Shown in pieces: positions 1-8,010 of a stretch of 64,000 nt of DNA; positions within the stretch are counted from its first letter, which is position 1; the number at the start of each line of letters is the position of its first letter. Under the pieces are notes generated by a model, which saw only the letters and a list, made by a program, of their open reading frames with translations, made no database searches and was not told where the DNA came from. Source of the DNA: Streptosporangium saharense (GTDB lineage Bacteria > Actinomycetota > Actinomycetes > Streptosporangiales > Streptosporangiaceae); the NCBI RefSeq assembly GCF_014203715.1, contig NZ_JACHJP010000013.1, positions 1 to 64,000 on the forward strand, written 5' to 3'. The position numbers and the translations under genes are program-made.

Positions 1-220
1 TGAGATCAGAAGGGTAGAAAGGGTTGTCGTGTCATGTCTGGGGTCCTACCCGGCTGCAGGACGGCTTCACGATCAGCTCTCAAACACGCTGTCAGGATGG
101 ACCTGCCGCCGGGGCGCTACACCGTCCGTGCTGTCTACGCCCAAACCGAGGCCACCTACATGGTGATCGTGCAGCTTGTCCAGCAGATCTGACCCTGCGG
201 GATATGGGTGGGATGATCTT

Positions 221-448
221 CAAGTCTCCATGCTGGAGTACATGTATTGCGACAGCCCAGAGTCGTTGCTGGCGCCAGGAACGCAGTGCTCTTGAAAACC
301 GCCAGGGCTGATAACAGCCCTTGTGGGTTCGAATCCCATGCTCTCCACTCAGCTTACGAAACGGCGCCTGACCAGGTCTGATGGCTTGGTGGGGCGCTTT
401 TGGTCGTTTCGGAGTCGCGCAGCCGGGAGCGTTTCTTGTCCGGTGGCC
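221..448 (+). repeat. Diverged direct repeat, copy A, with tRNA-Ser(UGA) 3' half
   Basis: This stretch matches 2790-2997 along its length with scattered substitutions and small indels. Shared landmarks in order are CTGGAGTACATGTAT, GAAAACCGCCAGGGCTG, a T-arm with GGGTTCGAATCCC, CGGCGCCTGACCAGG and GGTGGGGC. The central part looks like the 3' half of a class II tRNA. The remainder of 1-518 shows no convincing gene. I infer an old integration scar or an accreted element end at a tRNA gene lying outside the window. Confidence 0.75.
291..347 (+). pseudogene. tRNA-Ser(UGA) 3' fragment, copy A
   Basis: The anticodon loop CTTGAAA (anticodon UGA) is followed by a long variable arm (AGGGCT paired with AGCCCT), a perfect T-arm (GTGGG, TTCGAAT, then CCCAT with one mispair) and an acceptor strand ending GCTCTCC. 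No matching 5' acceptor or D-arm precedes it, so it is not a functional tRNA. 3' tRNA halves of this kind are typical attachment-site remnants. Confidence 0.6.
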
Positions 449-518
449 CTGGGCCGGTTCTGTCGGCCTTGTGCGCCATGATCGGCGCACGTGTCCCGTA
501 CGTCCCTCAAGGAGTGCC

Positions 519-1472
519 ATGACTGTCACCGACGAGGCCGGATGGTTCAACATCCCCTGGGACGGGTGGACAGACCTCGATCTGGTCCGTGCACAGCTCG
601 ACGGCGGCGCCGATCCGAACTCCGGCGTGCGCATCTTTGAGAAGCCGCTACACGTCGCGGCTGAGCGCGGTTCGCCTGAAGTGGTGGCTGAGCTGGCCAT
701 GCGTGTCGATGACATTGACGCGGAACATCGGGGCCGTACGGCGCTGTGGGTGGCCGTCTTCGAAGGCCGTCTGGACAACGCCCGGGTCCTCGTCTCCGCC
801 GGGGCCGACCCGTGGCGCATCATGATGGACGGCTGGTCTCCTGGCCGTCTCAGTCTGGCCAGCCCTACTCCTGACCTTTTCCCTGTCCCCTCACCGGAGA
901 TCGGTCTGTCCGAAGCCGAAGCCGCCGCCGTGACGGAGGCCAGACGTTTGATCACCGCACTGGGAGGCTTTCACTACGACGGCCTGAGTGTGGCCTGCGT
1001 TGCAGGCATCACCGCGGTTGAGGCGGCGGTGCGGCTGGAAGCCGTACCCGTCGACAGAATAGATGTGGAAGGACTCCACGAGGGCGTCCCGGAAGCCGAG
1101 CTGATCGTCGGGGTCACGGATGTGCCCGGCGGTTGCGTGATCACCCAGCCCTGGGGATACACCTCGTCCACCCCGGGCGTCGTTAGGCGCGTCTCGTCAG
1201 GCACGGTCTGCTACAGCATGTATTCCAACCCCAAGGGCGGTAACAGCGGGCGGATCGCCCGAGATGACGTCGTCGAGTTCTGGGAGCCGCTCAGCGTCCA
1301 CTGCATCTCCCCTGACGCCCCCGCGGAGGAGATTCTAGCCGCCCATCTCTACCGCGACCACCCTGTGGCTTTTTGCTGCGCCGGTGCAGACCTGCGTCTG
1401 ACCGACGCGCGGCCGATCACCGGCCCGGCCGATATCTGGCGGCGACTGCCCGAACGCGACTACTGGATCTGA
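519..1472 (+). CDS. Ankyrin-repeat protein, possible immunity-type protein
   Basis: A 317-residue cytoplasmic protein. The first ~110 residues contain ankyrin-type repeats: LVRAQLDGGADPNSG, then PLHVAAERGSPEVVAEL, then TALWVAVFEGRLDNARVLVSAGADP. The rest carries no motif I recognise. I chose the ATG at 519 because AAGGAG sits 5 bp upstream; the open frame extends upstream only through repeat copy A. Ankyrin proteins mediate protein binding and are common among immunity proteins of bacterial polymorphic toxins, but no toxin is adjacent. It lies between the two tRNA-Ser fragment repeats, which suggests acquired DNA. The ankyrin call is firm; the role is inferred. Confidence 0.8.
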   Translation: MTVTDEAGWFNIPWDGWTDLDLVRAQLDGGADPNSGVRIFEKPLHVAAERGSPEVVAELAMRVDDIDAEHRGRTALWVAVFEGRLDNARVLVSAGADPWRIMMDGWSPGRLSLASPTPDLFPVPSPEIGLSEAEAAAVTEARRLITALGGFHYDGLSVACVAGITAVEAAVRLEAVPVDRIDVEGLHEGVPEAELIVGVTDVPGGCVITQPWGYTSSTPGVVRRVSSGTVCYSMYSNPKGGNSGRIARDDVVEFWEPLSVHCISPDAPAEEILAAHLYRDHPVAFCCAGADLRLTDARPITGPADIWRRLPERDYWI

Positions 1473-1480
1473 CGCAAGCC

Positions 1481-1537
1481 AGGGGTCAGGTCATTTTCCA
1501 TTTACGAACCCAAGGGTGTCTCGAACCCCTGACCCCT
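1481..1537. terminator. Inverted repeat between convergent genes
   Basis: The arms AGGGGTCAGG (1481-1490) and CCTGACCCCT (1528-1537) are perfectly complementary across a 37-nt loop. It lies between the ankyrin gene and the convergent secreted-protein gene, so a shared terminator is plausible. The long loop and absence of a T-tract keep confidence moderate. Confidence 0.4.
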
Positions 1538-1586
1538 TAGGTGTGAACGAAGGCCTCCGTAGTGAACGAGCTTCCTTGGATGTATC

Positions 1587-2651
1587 TCAGCGGCCGTAGG
1601 CCCAGATCAAGCCGTCGCGGCCGGTGGGTGCCGCGCCGACTGCCCAGATGGAGCGGCTCTCCAGCTGAATGGCGAGGTCACGGACGGATGAGCGCTGGTT
1701 CGGCGGGACCGGGAAGGTGCCCGGCTCGACGTTGTCGACGCCGATGTGCAGGAATCCGCTGCCTCCGCCCTTGGCGTCGTAGACGATCCAGGCTCCGCCT
1801 CTGTTGTCGGGCTCCGCCTGGGCGCGCGGCTGGATACCCAACTCGCCATGGACCTCGAAGTTCCAGTTGCCCGCATAGCCGGACAGCAGCAGGGTCTCAC
1901 CGCAGAAGGAGGGCTTTGCGCCGCCGCACGGCCAGGCGACCCAGCCGACGGCCATCACCCGGCCGGTCTCGCCGTCGATCGCGACATCCGTCAGCTCCGA
2001 GATCTGGCTCGGGTGCGCGGCCGGAACCGCCGGCAGCGGGACCGCGCGCCAGGCCGTACCGTTCCATTTGGCCAGAGCAGCCTTGCCCCCCGCTGAGCCC
2101 GCCGCCCACGCGCTGTCGAGTCCTTTGACCACGATCGGAGTGGGGACCTTGCGCCATGTCGACCCGACCAGGCGCCGCAGCGTGGATTTCGCCTTCCACC
2201 CGGTGCTACCGGCCGGTGAGAACGTGCTGGAGTTCTCGATGACCCACTGGTTCTTGCCGATGGAGTACGCCCGATCGATCCGGCCGTGGCTCCACGGCCT
2301 GACCTGCCAGCGTTTGCCGTCCCATCGGGCGTATCGCGACGCGCCGAACGCCCAGACCCTGGTGTCGGAGGCCGACGTCAACCGCTTCACCTGGAAGCCC
2401 GGCCCGGTGACACGCTTGAAGGCGGACCGGCCACCCTTCAGGAGGAAGGCGGTCGATCCGCGATCCGAGTGCCTCCTCCCGGCGACCCAGACCGCCCCGC
2501 CCGGAGTCACCGTCACCGCGTCGTAGGAGTCGCGGCGGTCGTTGTGGACGACACTCCACTGATCGGCTGGCGCCTCGGCGAGGGCGACGGTCGGCCACGT
2601 GGCGACGGAAAAGGCGATGGCTGCAGCGGTACCGCGGAACAGTAGGCCCAT
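1587..2651 (-). CDS. Secreted propeller-like protein of unknown function
   Basis: A 354-residue protein with an N-terminal signal peptide (hydrophobic stretch ending near ALAEAPA). The mature part has repeated short units containing W plus G, such as GGAVWVAGR, TRVWAFGAS, SAWAAGSAGG, NRGGAWIVYD and RSIWAVGAA, the spacing expected of a beta-propeller of WD/Kelch-like or sialidase-like blades. The start at 2651 places the signal peptide at the N-terminus; an upstream in-frame extension to 2738 would bury it. It is convergent with the ankyrin gene and lies inside the repeat-bounded segment. No catalytic motif was recognised. Confidence 0.7.
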   Translation of the reverse strand: MGLLFRGTAAAIAFSVATWPTVALAEAPADQWSVVHNDRRDSYDAVTVTPGGAVWVAGRRHSDRGSTAFLLKGGRSAFKRVTGPGFQVKRLTSASDTRVWAFGASRYARWDGKRWQVRPWSHGRIDRAYSIGKNQWVIENSSTFSPAGSTGWKAKSTLRRLVGSTWRKVPTPIVVKGLDSAWAAGSAGGKAALAKWNGTAWRAVPLPAVPAAHPSQISELTDVAIDGETGRVMAVGWVAWPCGGAKPSFCGETLLLSGYAGNWNFEVHGELGIQPRAQAEPDNRGGAWIVYDAKGGGSGFLHIGVDNVEPGTFPVPPNQRSSVRDLAIQLESRSIWAVGAAPTGRDGLIWAYGR

Positions 2652-2789
2652 AAAGATGAGACGCGCCTTCCGGGGAAAAAGTTGACATATCGGCGGGGTG
2701 CGGGCATTCCCATGGGGAACCACACCGGGCTGCGGCACCTCAGGGGTGCGACTCCCGCACCCGCACCGCCAGAGCCTCGAACCGGCTAA

Positions 2790-2997
2790 CAGGTCTCCCC
2801 GCTGGAGTACATGTATCGCATCAGCTCAGAGCCGTTGCCGGCTGAAAACCGCCAGGGCTGGTGACAGTCCTCGTGGGTTCGAATCCCACGCTCCCCACTG
2901 CGGCGGAAAACGGCGCCTGACCAGGGATTGTGGCCTGGTGGGGCATCGTTGGTCGCTTCGAGGCCGCGCAGCGGTGAGCGTTTCCTGCCCGGCGGCC
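2790..2997 (+). repeat. Diverged direct repeat, copy B, with tRNA-Ser(UGA) 3' half
   Basis: Second copy of the element at 221-448, about 2.57 kb downstream in the same orientation. It also contains a 3' tRNA-Ser half and the following ~100 bp, including CGGCGCCTGACCAGG and GTGAGCGTTTCCTGCCC. The copies differ at many positions, so the duplication is old, or the two copies arrived on related but distinct elements. Confidence 0.75.
2841..2897 (+). pseudogene. tRNA-Ser(UGA) 3' fragment, copy B
   Basis: It contains GCTGAAAACC (anticodon-loop side), a variable arm AGGGCTGGTGACAGTCCT and a perfect T-arm GTGGG-TTCGAAT-CCCAC, ending GCTCCCC. The 5' half is absent: the preceding GGAGTACATG cannot form a seven-pair acceptor with GCTCCCC. 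A tRNA remnant, not a working tRNA. Confidence 0.6.
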
Positions 2998-3056
2998 GCA
3001 GAATATGTTGATCGTGTTTTTTCAGGCTATGTGCGAGGTTCGTATCGGGGGCAGCG

Positions 3057-3521
3057 GTGGAGCGGGTGGACTGGAGCCGGATCCCAGGGCCGCGCTGGTA
3101 TTTCCCCGAGACCGCCCAGGCCGCGATAGAGGCGCTGACCCGATCAGTGTCCGCCGAGCAGGCCGTCCGCGCACTGGCCGATCTCCGGCACGCGGTCACG
3201 AACGACCATGCGGGCACCCTCTATCCGGCTGCCGTTCCCGCGACGAGTGTGTTCCTTTGGGCGATCGACGAGCGACCAGGCTCACCCCGGCAGGAGGCGA
3301 TTGACACGCTGCTGGACTGGTGGGGGTGGTTCCCCGAGCCAGATTTCGAGATCTACGAAGATTCCGTCGGCCTGGCCGAAGGGATCATGAGCCGTGTCCG
3401 GGACGCTGCGGAGATGCTCCGTCGTGTCGCCGATGATCCGTCCGGAGGCGGTGGGCATCGCCCGGGCGCGAAACTGCTGCTGGCCAGACTTGACGAGGGC
3501 TGGAGCGAGACAGTCGACTGA
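3057..3521 (+). CDS. Small conserved actinobacterial protein, possibly immunity-like
   Basis: A 154-residue soluble protein with no signal peptide or membrane segment. It is predicted mostly helical and contains a central stretch AVTNDHAGTLYPAAVPATSVFLW, followed by TLLDWWGWFPEPD. Similar short helical proteins occur in actinomycete accessory regions, and I suspect a HEAT-like fold, but I cannot name a family with certainty. The GTG start follows a purine-rich GGGGGCAG. Its position just after tRNA fragment copy B and before the SUKH gene suggests it belongs to the same imported patch. Confidence 0.65.
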   Translation: MERVDWSRIPGPRWYFPETAQAAIEALTRSVSAEQAVRALADLRHAVTNDHAGTLYPAAVPATSVFLWAIDERPGSPRQEAIDTLLDWWGWFPEPDFEIYEDSVGLAEGIMSRVRDAAEMLRRVADDPSGGGGHRPGAKLLLARLDEGWSETVD

Positions 3522-3578
3522 TACAACTCTCGTTTCCCCTCGGCTGAACTGTCGGATGTGATCGTTAGGGTCTCCACC

Positions 3579-4160
3579 ATGGCGATCTCCAACACCCCTC
3601 GCTATCCCTGGGATGACCTTCTTCGGACCGTTAACGACAAGGCTCAAAAGTACTTCGCCGAGTCCAGGGCTGTTCCGCCCGAACGACGAGGGGGCCCCGA
3701 CGACGGATTCGGCCGTGTCACGTGGCTCGGCATGCCGGGTGCCGGTGAGGCCGAGATCGCACGCCATGAGGAACGGCTCGGCATGCGCTTGCCGCCGAGC
3801 TACAGAGAATTCCTTCAGGTCACCAATGGCTGGGACGAGTACAACCATGCGTCTCTCCGCCTGATGCCCCTGACTGAAATCGGCTGGACCCGTGATGTCG
3901 ACCCGGAACTCGCCGAGATCTGGGATGAGCTGGAGGGCCAGGACCCCCAGGATCAGTGGTATCTCCACCAGGAGTCCATGTCCAGCAGCCTCTACATCTC
4001 CGAGTACGTTGAGGGACAGGTTTACCTGCTCAATCCGCACGTCATCGGACCGGACGGCGAGTGGGAGGCATGGGACTTCGCCACCTGGCACCCAGGCGAA
4101 ATCCGCCACAGATCGTTCTGGGACCTCATGGAACGCGAGTTCAGCAGATACCTATCGTGA
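3579..4160 (+). CDS. SMI1/KNR4 (SUKH) family protein
   Basis: A 193-residue cytoplasmic protein. The SUKH core is visible: AGEAEIARHEERLGMRLPPSYREFLQVTNGWD near residues 55-85, which matches the family pattern (E-x-x-L-G-x-x-L-P-x-x-[YF]-x-x-F-L-x-x-x-N-G), and a later WDFATWHPGE segment. SUKH proteins are known immunity proteins of contact-dependent and polymorphic toxin systems, and some have other roles. No toxin gene is adjacent. The start at 3579 is preceded by TTAGGG; an in-frame GTG at 3558 would add seven residues. It follows the 3057 gene in the same direction. Confidence 0.88.
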   Translation: MAISNTPRYPWDDLLRTVNDKAQKYFAESRAVPPERRGGPDDGFGRVTWLGMPGAGEAEIARHEERLGMRLPPSYREFLQVTNGWDEYNHASLRLMPLTEIGWTRDVDPELAEIWDELEGQDPQDQWYLHQESMSSSLYISEYVEGQVYLLNPHVIGPDGEWEAWDFATWHPGEIRHRSFWDLMEREFSRYLS

Positions 4161-4426
4161 ACTCGCCGCGCTTTTCTGGCTCCGGCGTTTCCTTGTGCTG
4201 AGCTCTGGAGATGTCTCCCGTCTGATCCACTCCAGACAGTCAGTAATCCCCGCGGCCAGAAGAACCGCGATGATCCGCGACGCTTCCTCACGGCTTCTGG
4301 CAGGAACCGGCGCGCTTTCCCGGGTCAAGCCTGAGAAAACCGTGCCGAGGTGGTGGAAGGCAGTCGGCTGACGCAGGGAAAGCCGATCAGGTGGTACGGC
4401 TGCGCCCTCGGGTCGAAGGTCCTGGT

Positions 4427-5599
4427 TCAGCGGGATTGGGTGAGTGACCACAGGGATATCGCCATGAGGAGAGCGGTCAGTCCGCCGCAGATCATCGTGG
4501 TGGAGACCGAGAAGGCGTCGACGATGCGTCCGCCGAGGAATGCGCCGAGTGCGAAGGTCGCCTGGAAGGAGGAGGTGAAGACGACAGTGGCGGCTTCGGG
4601 TGTGTGAGGGGAGGCGGTGATGAACGAGGCCTGCGAACAGACGGGTACGCCTCCGTAGGCGAGGCCCCAGATCACGAGCAACACCACGGCGCCGGTGGTT
4701 GTGCCGCCTACCGAGGGCAGCAGCAGGGTGGTGATCGCGATTAGGCCGCCGCAGGTCGCGAAAGCGGCTCGCAGGCGGGTGGCGGTGGCCTTGCCGGCGA
4801 GGAAGTTGCCGACGATTCCGGCGATGCCGTACGCCAGCAGGACGGCGCTGACGGCTGCGGGGTGCAGGCCGGTGACGTCCTGGAGGAAGGGCGTGACGTA
4901 GGTATAGGTGCTGAAATGGGCCAGGACGATGAGGAAGGTGGACAGCAGGGCGGTTCTGGCGCCCCGCGTACGTAGCAGGCCGAGCAGGACGCGAGGGCTG
5001 GTGACCTGGTGGGCGGGTAGCGGCGGCAGCAGTATCAGCAGGGCGGCCAGGACGAGGACGGCCAGCGCGGCCAGGACCAGGAAGGCGGTTCGCCAGCCGG
5101 AGAGGTTGCCGATGAAGGTGCCGGTCGGTACGCCGAGCACGGAGCCCAGCGGCACGGCAGAGAAGATCACAGCGGTGGCGGTGCCGACGGCGTGCGGCGG
5201 CATCAGGCGGCCGGCCAGCCCGGCCCCGATGGACCAGAAGCCGCCGATGGTGAGGCCGACGAGCACCCTGGAGATCAGCATGACCCAGTAGGAGGTCGCC
5301 ACCGAGGCCAGCACGTCGGCAACGGCGAGCACCGCCATCAGGACGCACAACATCACGCGGCGGTCCAGGCGCGCGGTGGTCAGGGTGACGGTGGGGGCGG
5401 CGACCGCGGCGACGATACCCGGCAGGGTCATGGTCAGCCCTGTGGCGCCGTCGGAGATGCCGAAGTCGGCGCCGATGGTGGTCAGCAGGCCGATGGGCAG
5501 GATTTCGCTGGTGACGATGGCGAAGATGCCCAGCATGAGCGAGGTGACCGTGAGCCAGCCGGCGAAGGGCGTGCGGGGCCGGGCGAGGGTGGTGGACAT
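4427..5599 (-). CDS. MFS transporter, drug/arabinose efflux type (DHA1)
   Basis: A 390-residue integral membrane protein with about 12 hydrophobic segments. Helix 1 reads LGIFAIVTSEILPIGLL, the TSE-x-LP signature of the DHA1 branch that includes sugar and drug efflux proteins. The helix 2-3 loop carries a TARLDRRVML stretch, a degenerate motif A, and SAVPLGSVLGVPTG matches motif C of exporters. It likely exports a small hydrophobic compound by proton antiport; the substrate cannot be read from sequence. It stands alone on the minus strand, with 265 bp of no recognisable gene on its 3' side. Confidence 0.85.
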   Translation of the reverse strand: MSTTLARPRTPFAGWLTVTSLMLGIFAIVTSEILPIGLLTTIGADFGISDGATGLTMTLPGIVAAVAAPTVTLTTARLDRRVMLCVLMAVLAVADVLASVATSYWVMLISRVLVGLTIGGFWSIGAGLAGRLMPPHAVGTATAVIFSAVPLGSVLGVPTGTFIGNLSGWRTAFLVLAALAVLVLAALLILLPPLPAHQVTSPRVLLGLLRTRGARTALLSTFLIVLAHFSTYTYVTPFLQDVTGLHPAAVSAVLLAYGIAGIVGNFLAGKATATRLRAAFATCGGLIAITTLLLPSVGGTTTGAVVLLVIWGLAYGGVPVCSQASFITASPHTPEAATVVFTSSFQATFALGAFLGGRIVDAFSVSTTMICGGLTALLMAISLWSLTQSR

Positions 5600-6180
5600 C
5601 GTTCCCGTTCAGGCAGGTGCGAGTGGATCGGGAACACAGCCAAGCAGCGGTGAAGCAGCGAGCACTGGCACGTTTCAGACGCGACCGTCGCCGTGACGGC
5701 ATCCGGTAGGTCCGTGAGGCCCCGGTCCTACACGCATTCCCGTCAACTTCCTTCAGGCCATGCCGTGAACGGCCATTGGAAGTTGTGAGGAGATTCGAAC
5801 CCGTGTAGCGCTCTGTGGTGAACAACGAAGGTCGTTACCGGTGCCGCCGAGCGCTCCATGGATTCGTCTATCCCCGATCGAGCCGACAGATCGGGGATGG
5901 ACGTTCTGCAGCTCATGAAGATCACCGCGCAATGCGGCGTCCAGCACGAACAGGTCCTGGTGACGTCGTGAATGGTGTCAGCCCGCCCAGGGCAGATGAT
6001 CGAACCGCAGGTGCTGACGCGCGTCCCTTCAGCTCCACATCGGTGCCGGGCGCGTTGAAGGAACGCGCATGTGCTCCCGGGGACGGAGAACGACTGGCCT
6101 CCTCGCGGTTGCGGTCGAAGTCGTCGTTCCGGATTGGCCGCGAGCGGGGGATAGCCAGGAGGTCCTCACAGGTGGTGCCG
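5600..6180. other. Intergenic region without a convincing gene
   Basis: 581 bp between the 5' end of the MFS gene and the 3' end of the quinone-oxidoreductase-like gene. It holds a perfect 10-bp inverted repeat, ATCCCCGATC at 5870-5879 and GATCGGGGAT at 5889-5898 with a 9-nt spacer, usable as a hairpin or operator. On the minus strand near 5790 there is a T-loop-like GGGTTCGAATC, but its flanks do not form a tRNA. Open frames here lack family resemblance and ribosome-binding sites. Confidence 0.5.
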
Positions 6181-7152
6181 TCAGATCAGGAGCAGCGTTT
6201 TGCCCAGGGCGCCGCGTGACTCGATTACGGCATGTGCGTCCGCGGCGCGTTCCAAGGGGAAGGTCTGCCCGATGACCGGTCTGATCTGGCCCGCCACCGT
6301 CGCTGACATCGCCTGCTGAGCCCACTCCCGCATCTTCGGTCCGAAGCCGAAAAGCTGTTCGACCCCGATCACCCTGATCCCGCGCTGTCGGGCCTGGGCG
6401 GGGTCGATGATCGTGACCTCGCCGCTGGAGGCGCCGTGGATGGAGAAGCGGCCACCGTCGGCCGTGACGTCGAACGCGGTTCGGCCGATCTCCCCGCCAA
6501 CGCCGTCGAACACCAGGTTGGGGCCCACGCCGTCGGTCACCTCGCGGACGTGTTCCGCCCAGTCGGGGGTGGAGTAGTCGACCACGGCGTCCGCGCCCAG
6601 ATCGCGGACCAGGTCCAGTTTCCGTGTGCCGCGCGCCGCTCCGACGACTTTGGCACCGGCTGCCCGGGCCAGTTGCACCAGTAGGGTGCCGACCCCACCG
6701 GCCGCCGCTTCGACCAGCACCCATTCTCCGGGAAGGATCCCGGCCCCCTCGGCCAGCCCGAACGCGGTGCTGCCGTCGGTGTGCAGGGCGGTGGCCTCGG
6801 GCAGCTCCAGCCCTTCGGGCACCGGGATCAGGTCCTCCGCGACGGCCACCGCGCGCTCGGCGAGGCCTCCGGTCATTCCGAGATCGGCGATGACACGCCG
6901 TCCGGACCAGCTTGGATCCACGCCTTCCCCGAGGGAACTCACCCGTCCGGCCACCGTACCGCCCGGCACGTAGGGCAGCGCGGGCTTGTCGTGCCATTTG
7001 TCGACACCGCGCCGGATCTGCGTCTCGACGAATGTCACACCCGCGACGGACACGTCGATCACGACCTGTCCCGGCCCGGCGACCGGGTCCGGCGCCTCAC
7101 CCGGAACCAGTGCCTCGGGACCTCCGAAACGCGTCACCCGTACCACCCGCAT
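6181..7152 (-). CDS. Zinc-binding-type alcohol dehydrogenase / quinone oxidoreductase
   Basis: A 323-residue member of the MDR superfamily. The N-terminus MRVVRVTRFGGPEALV and segment PALPYVPGGTVAGRV match the GroES-like domain of NADPH:quinone reductases. The Rossmann motif AAAGGVGTLLVQLARAAGAKVVGAA lies near residue 155, then DLGADAVVDYS. Catalytic zinc ligands are absent, as in the zinc-independent quinone oxidoreductase branch. It probably reduces quinones or enones with NADPH. The ATG at 7152 fits the family's N-terminus; the open frame runs far upstream into the HxlR gene. That HxlR gene lies 56 bp upstream on the same strand, suggesting co-transcription and redox or electrophile control. 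Confidence 0.88.
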   Translation of the reverse strand: MRVVRVTRFGGPEALVPGEAPDPVAGPGQVVIDVSVAGVTFVETQIRRGVDKWHDKPALPYVPGGTVAGRVSSLGEGVDPSWSGRRVIADLGMTGGLAERAVAVAEDLIPVPEGLELPEATALHTDGSTAFGLAEGAGILPGEWVLVEAAAGGVGTLLVQLARAAGAKVVGAARGTRKLDLVRDLGADAVVDYSTPDWAEHVREVTDGVGPNLVFDGVGGEIGRTAFDVTADGGRFSIHGASSGEVTIIDPAQARQRGIRVIGVEQLFGFGPKMREWAQQAMSATVAGQIRPVIGQTFPLERAADAHAVIESRGALGKTLLLI

Positions 7153-7208
7153 GTTGACCCCTCTCCGTATCCTGTTCGGATACCTTGCAACCCCAACCAA
7201 AGTTGAGG

Positions 7209-7628
7209 TCAACCTGACGCGGGAGAACCCCAGTCCCAGAGGGCCTGGAGGACGGGGCCGAGGCGGTGGCCCCGGGGGGTGAGGGCGTAGTGGACCCGGG
7301 GTGGGCGGCCGGGTTGGCGGTGGCGTTCGAGCACGCCGGCCTCCGTCAGGTGTGCCAGCCGGTCGGACAGGACCTTGTCCGACAGCATGGGCAGGGCGTG
7401 CCGGAGATCTGTGAAGGTACGGCTGCCGCGCAGGAACTCGCGGATCACCAGCGTCGTCCAACGACCCTGCAGAGCGGCCAGGGTGATCTCCACCGGGCAG
7501 GAGGGGGTGGGCGCGGTGACGTTCGCATAAGGGTCGTCGGGCAGGCCTGGGTGACTAACCGTTTGGTGAGTCAAAAGGGCACCTCCTAGCGTTGCCGCGT
7601 CCGACTTTTCTACCTGCTGGAAGGACAT
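7209..7628 (-). CDS. HxlR-family winged-helix regulator
   Basis: A 139-residue regulator. The HxlR hallmark is present: CPVEITLAALQGRWTTLVIREFL with the redox- or ligand-sensing Cys near residue 44, then TFTDLRHALPMLSDKVLSDRLAHLTEAGVLERH (recognition helix) and VHYALTPRGHRL (wing). The start at 7628 gives a long N-terminal tail; a shorter start nearer the Cys is possible. It is divergent from the SnoaL-like gene at 7635, only 6 bp away, so it may control both sides, and it precedes the quinone oxidoreductase on the same strand. Confidence 0.85.
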   Translation of the reverse strand: MSFQQVEKSDAATLGGALLTHQTVSHPGLPDDPYANVTAPTPSCPVEITLAALQGRWTTLVIREFLRGSRTFTDLRHALPMLSDKVLSDRLAHLTEAGVLERHRQPGRPPRVHYALTPRGHRLGPVLQALWDWGSPASG

Positions 7629-7634
7629 GCGTCG

Positions 7635-8006
7635 ATGATGCGAGAACTCGCGGAACGCCCCGAGGATGTGCCCCTGGTGTTCGCCGAACGCTTCAACACC
7701 GGCGATGCGAAGGCGGTCGCGGAGGTGTACGAGAACGATGCGGTGTTCGTCCCGGAGACGGGCTCACCGGTGACCGGACAGGAGCTCCACGCCGCCAACG
7801 AGCGGTTCCTGGGTCTCGGCCTCCCGATCACCGTACGGCCACGGCACGTCCACGCCACCGGCGACATCGCCCTGTTGATCGTTGACTGGGTCATCGAGGG
7901 CCCGGACCTGCGCATCGAGGGCACCGCGACCGACGTGGCCCGACGCGGTCACGACGGGCGCTGGCGGTACGTCATCGACAGCCCTTTCGGGGCAGGCCCG
8001 CGATAA
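7635..8006 (+). CDS. SnoaL-like / DUF4440 NTF2-fold protein
   Basis: A 123-residue protein with the short NTF2-like fold pattern: an N-terminal helix FAERFNTGDAKAVAEVYENDAVFVPETG, then a central strand pair with RPRHVHATGDIALLIVDWVIEGPD and a C-terminal WRYVIDSPFG. Such proteins are small cone-shaped enzymes or binding proteins, often polyketide cyclases or steroid-isomerase relatives. The specific reaction cannot be told. GAAGGA lies upstream of the ATG pair at 7635/7638. It is divergent from the HxlR gene, which probably regulates it. Confidence 0.8.
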   Translation: MMRELAERPEDVPLVFAERFNTGDAKAVAEVYENDAVFVPETGSPVTGQELHAANERFLGLGLPITVRPRHVHATGDIALLIVDWVIEGPDLRIEGTATDVARRGHDGRWRYVIDSPFGAGPR

Positions 8007-8010
8007 AGAG

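Noticed and set aside
221..350. A complete tRNA-Ser gene in repeat copy A
   Set aside because: The 3' half folds well, but no 5' acceptor or D-arm pairs with it. Called a fragment.
381..518. Upstream extension of the ankyrin gene
   Set aside because: It runs through the tRNA-repeat copy and lacks a ribosome-binding site; the ATG at 519 has AAGGAG.
5770..5830. tRNA-like T-loop GGGTTCGAATC on the minus strand
   Set aside because: Flanking bases do not pair as a T-stem, and no other tRNA arm is present.
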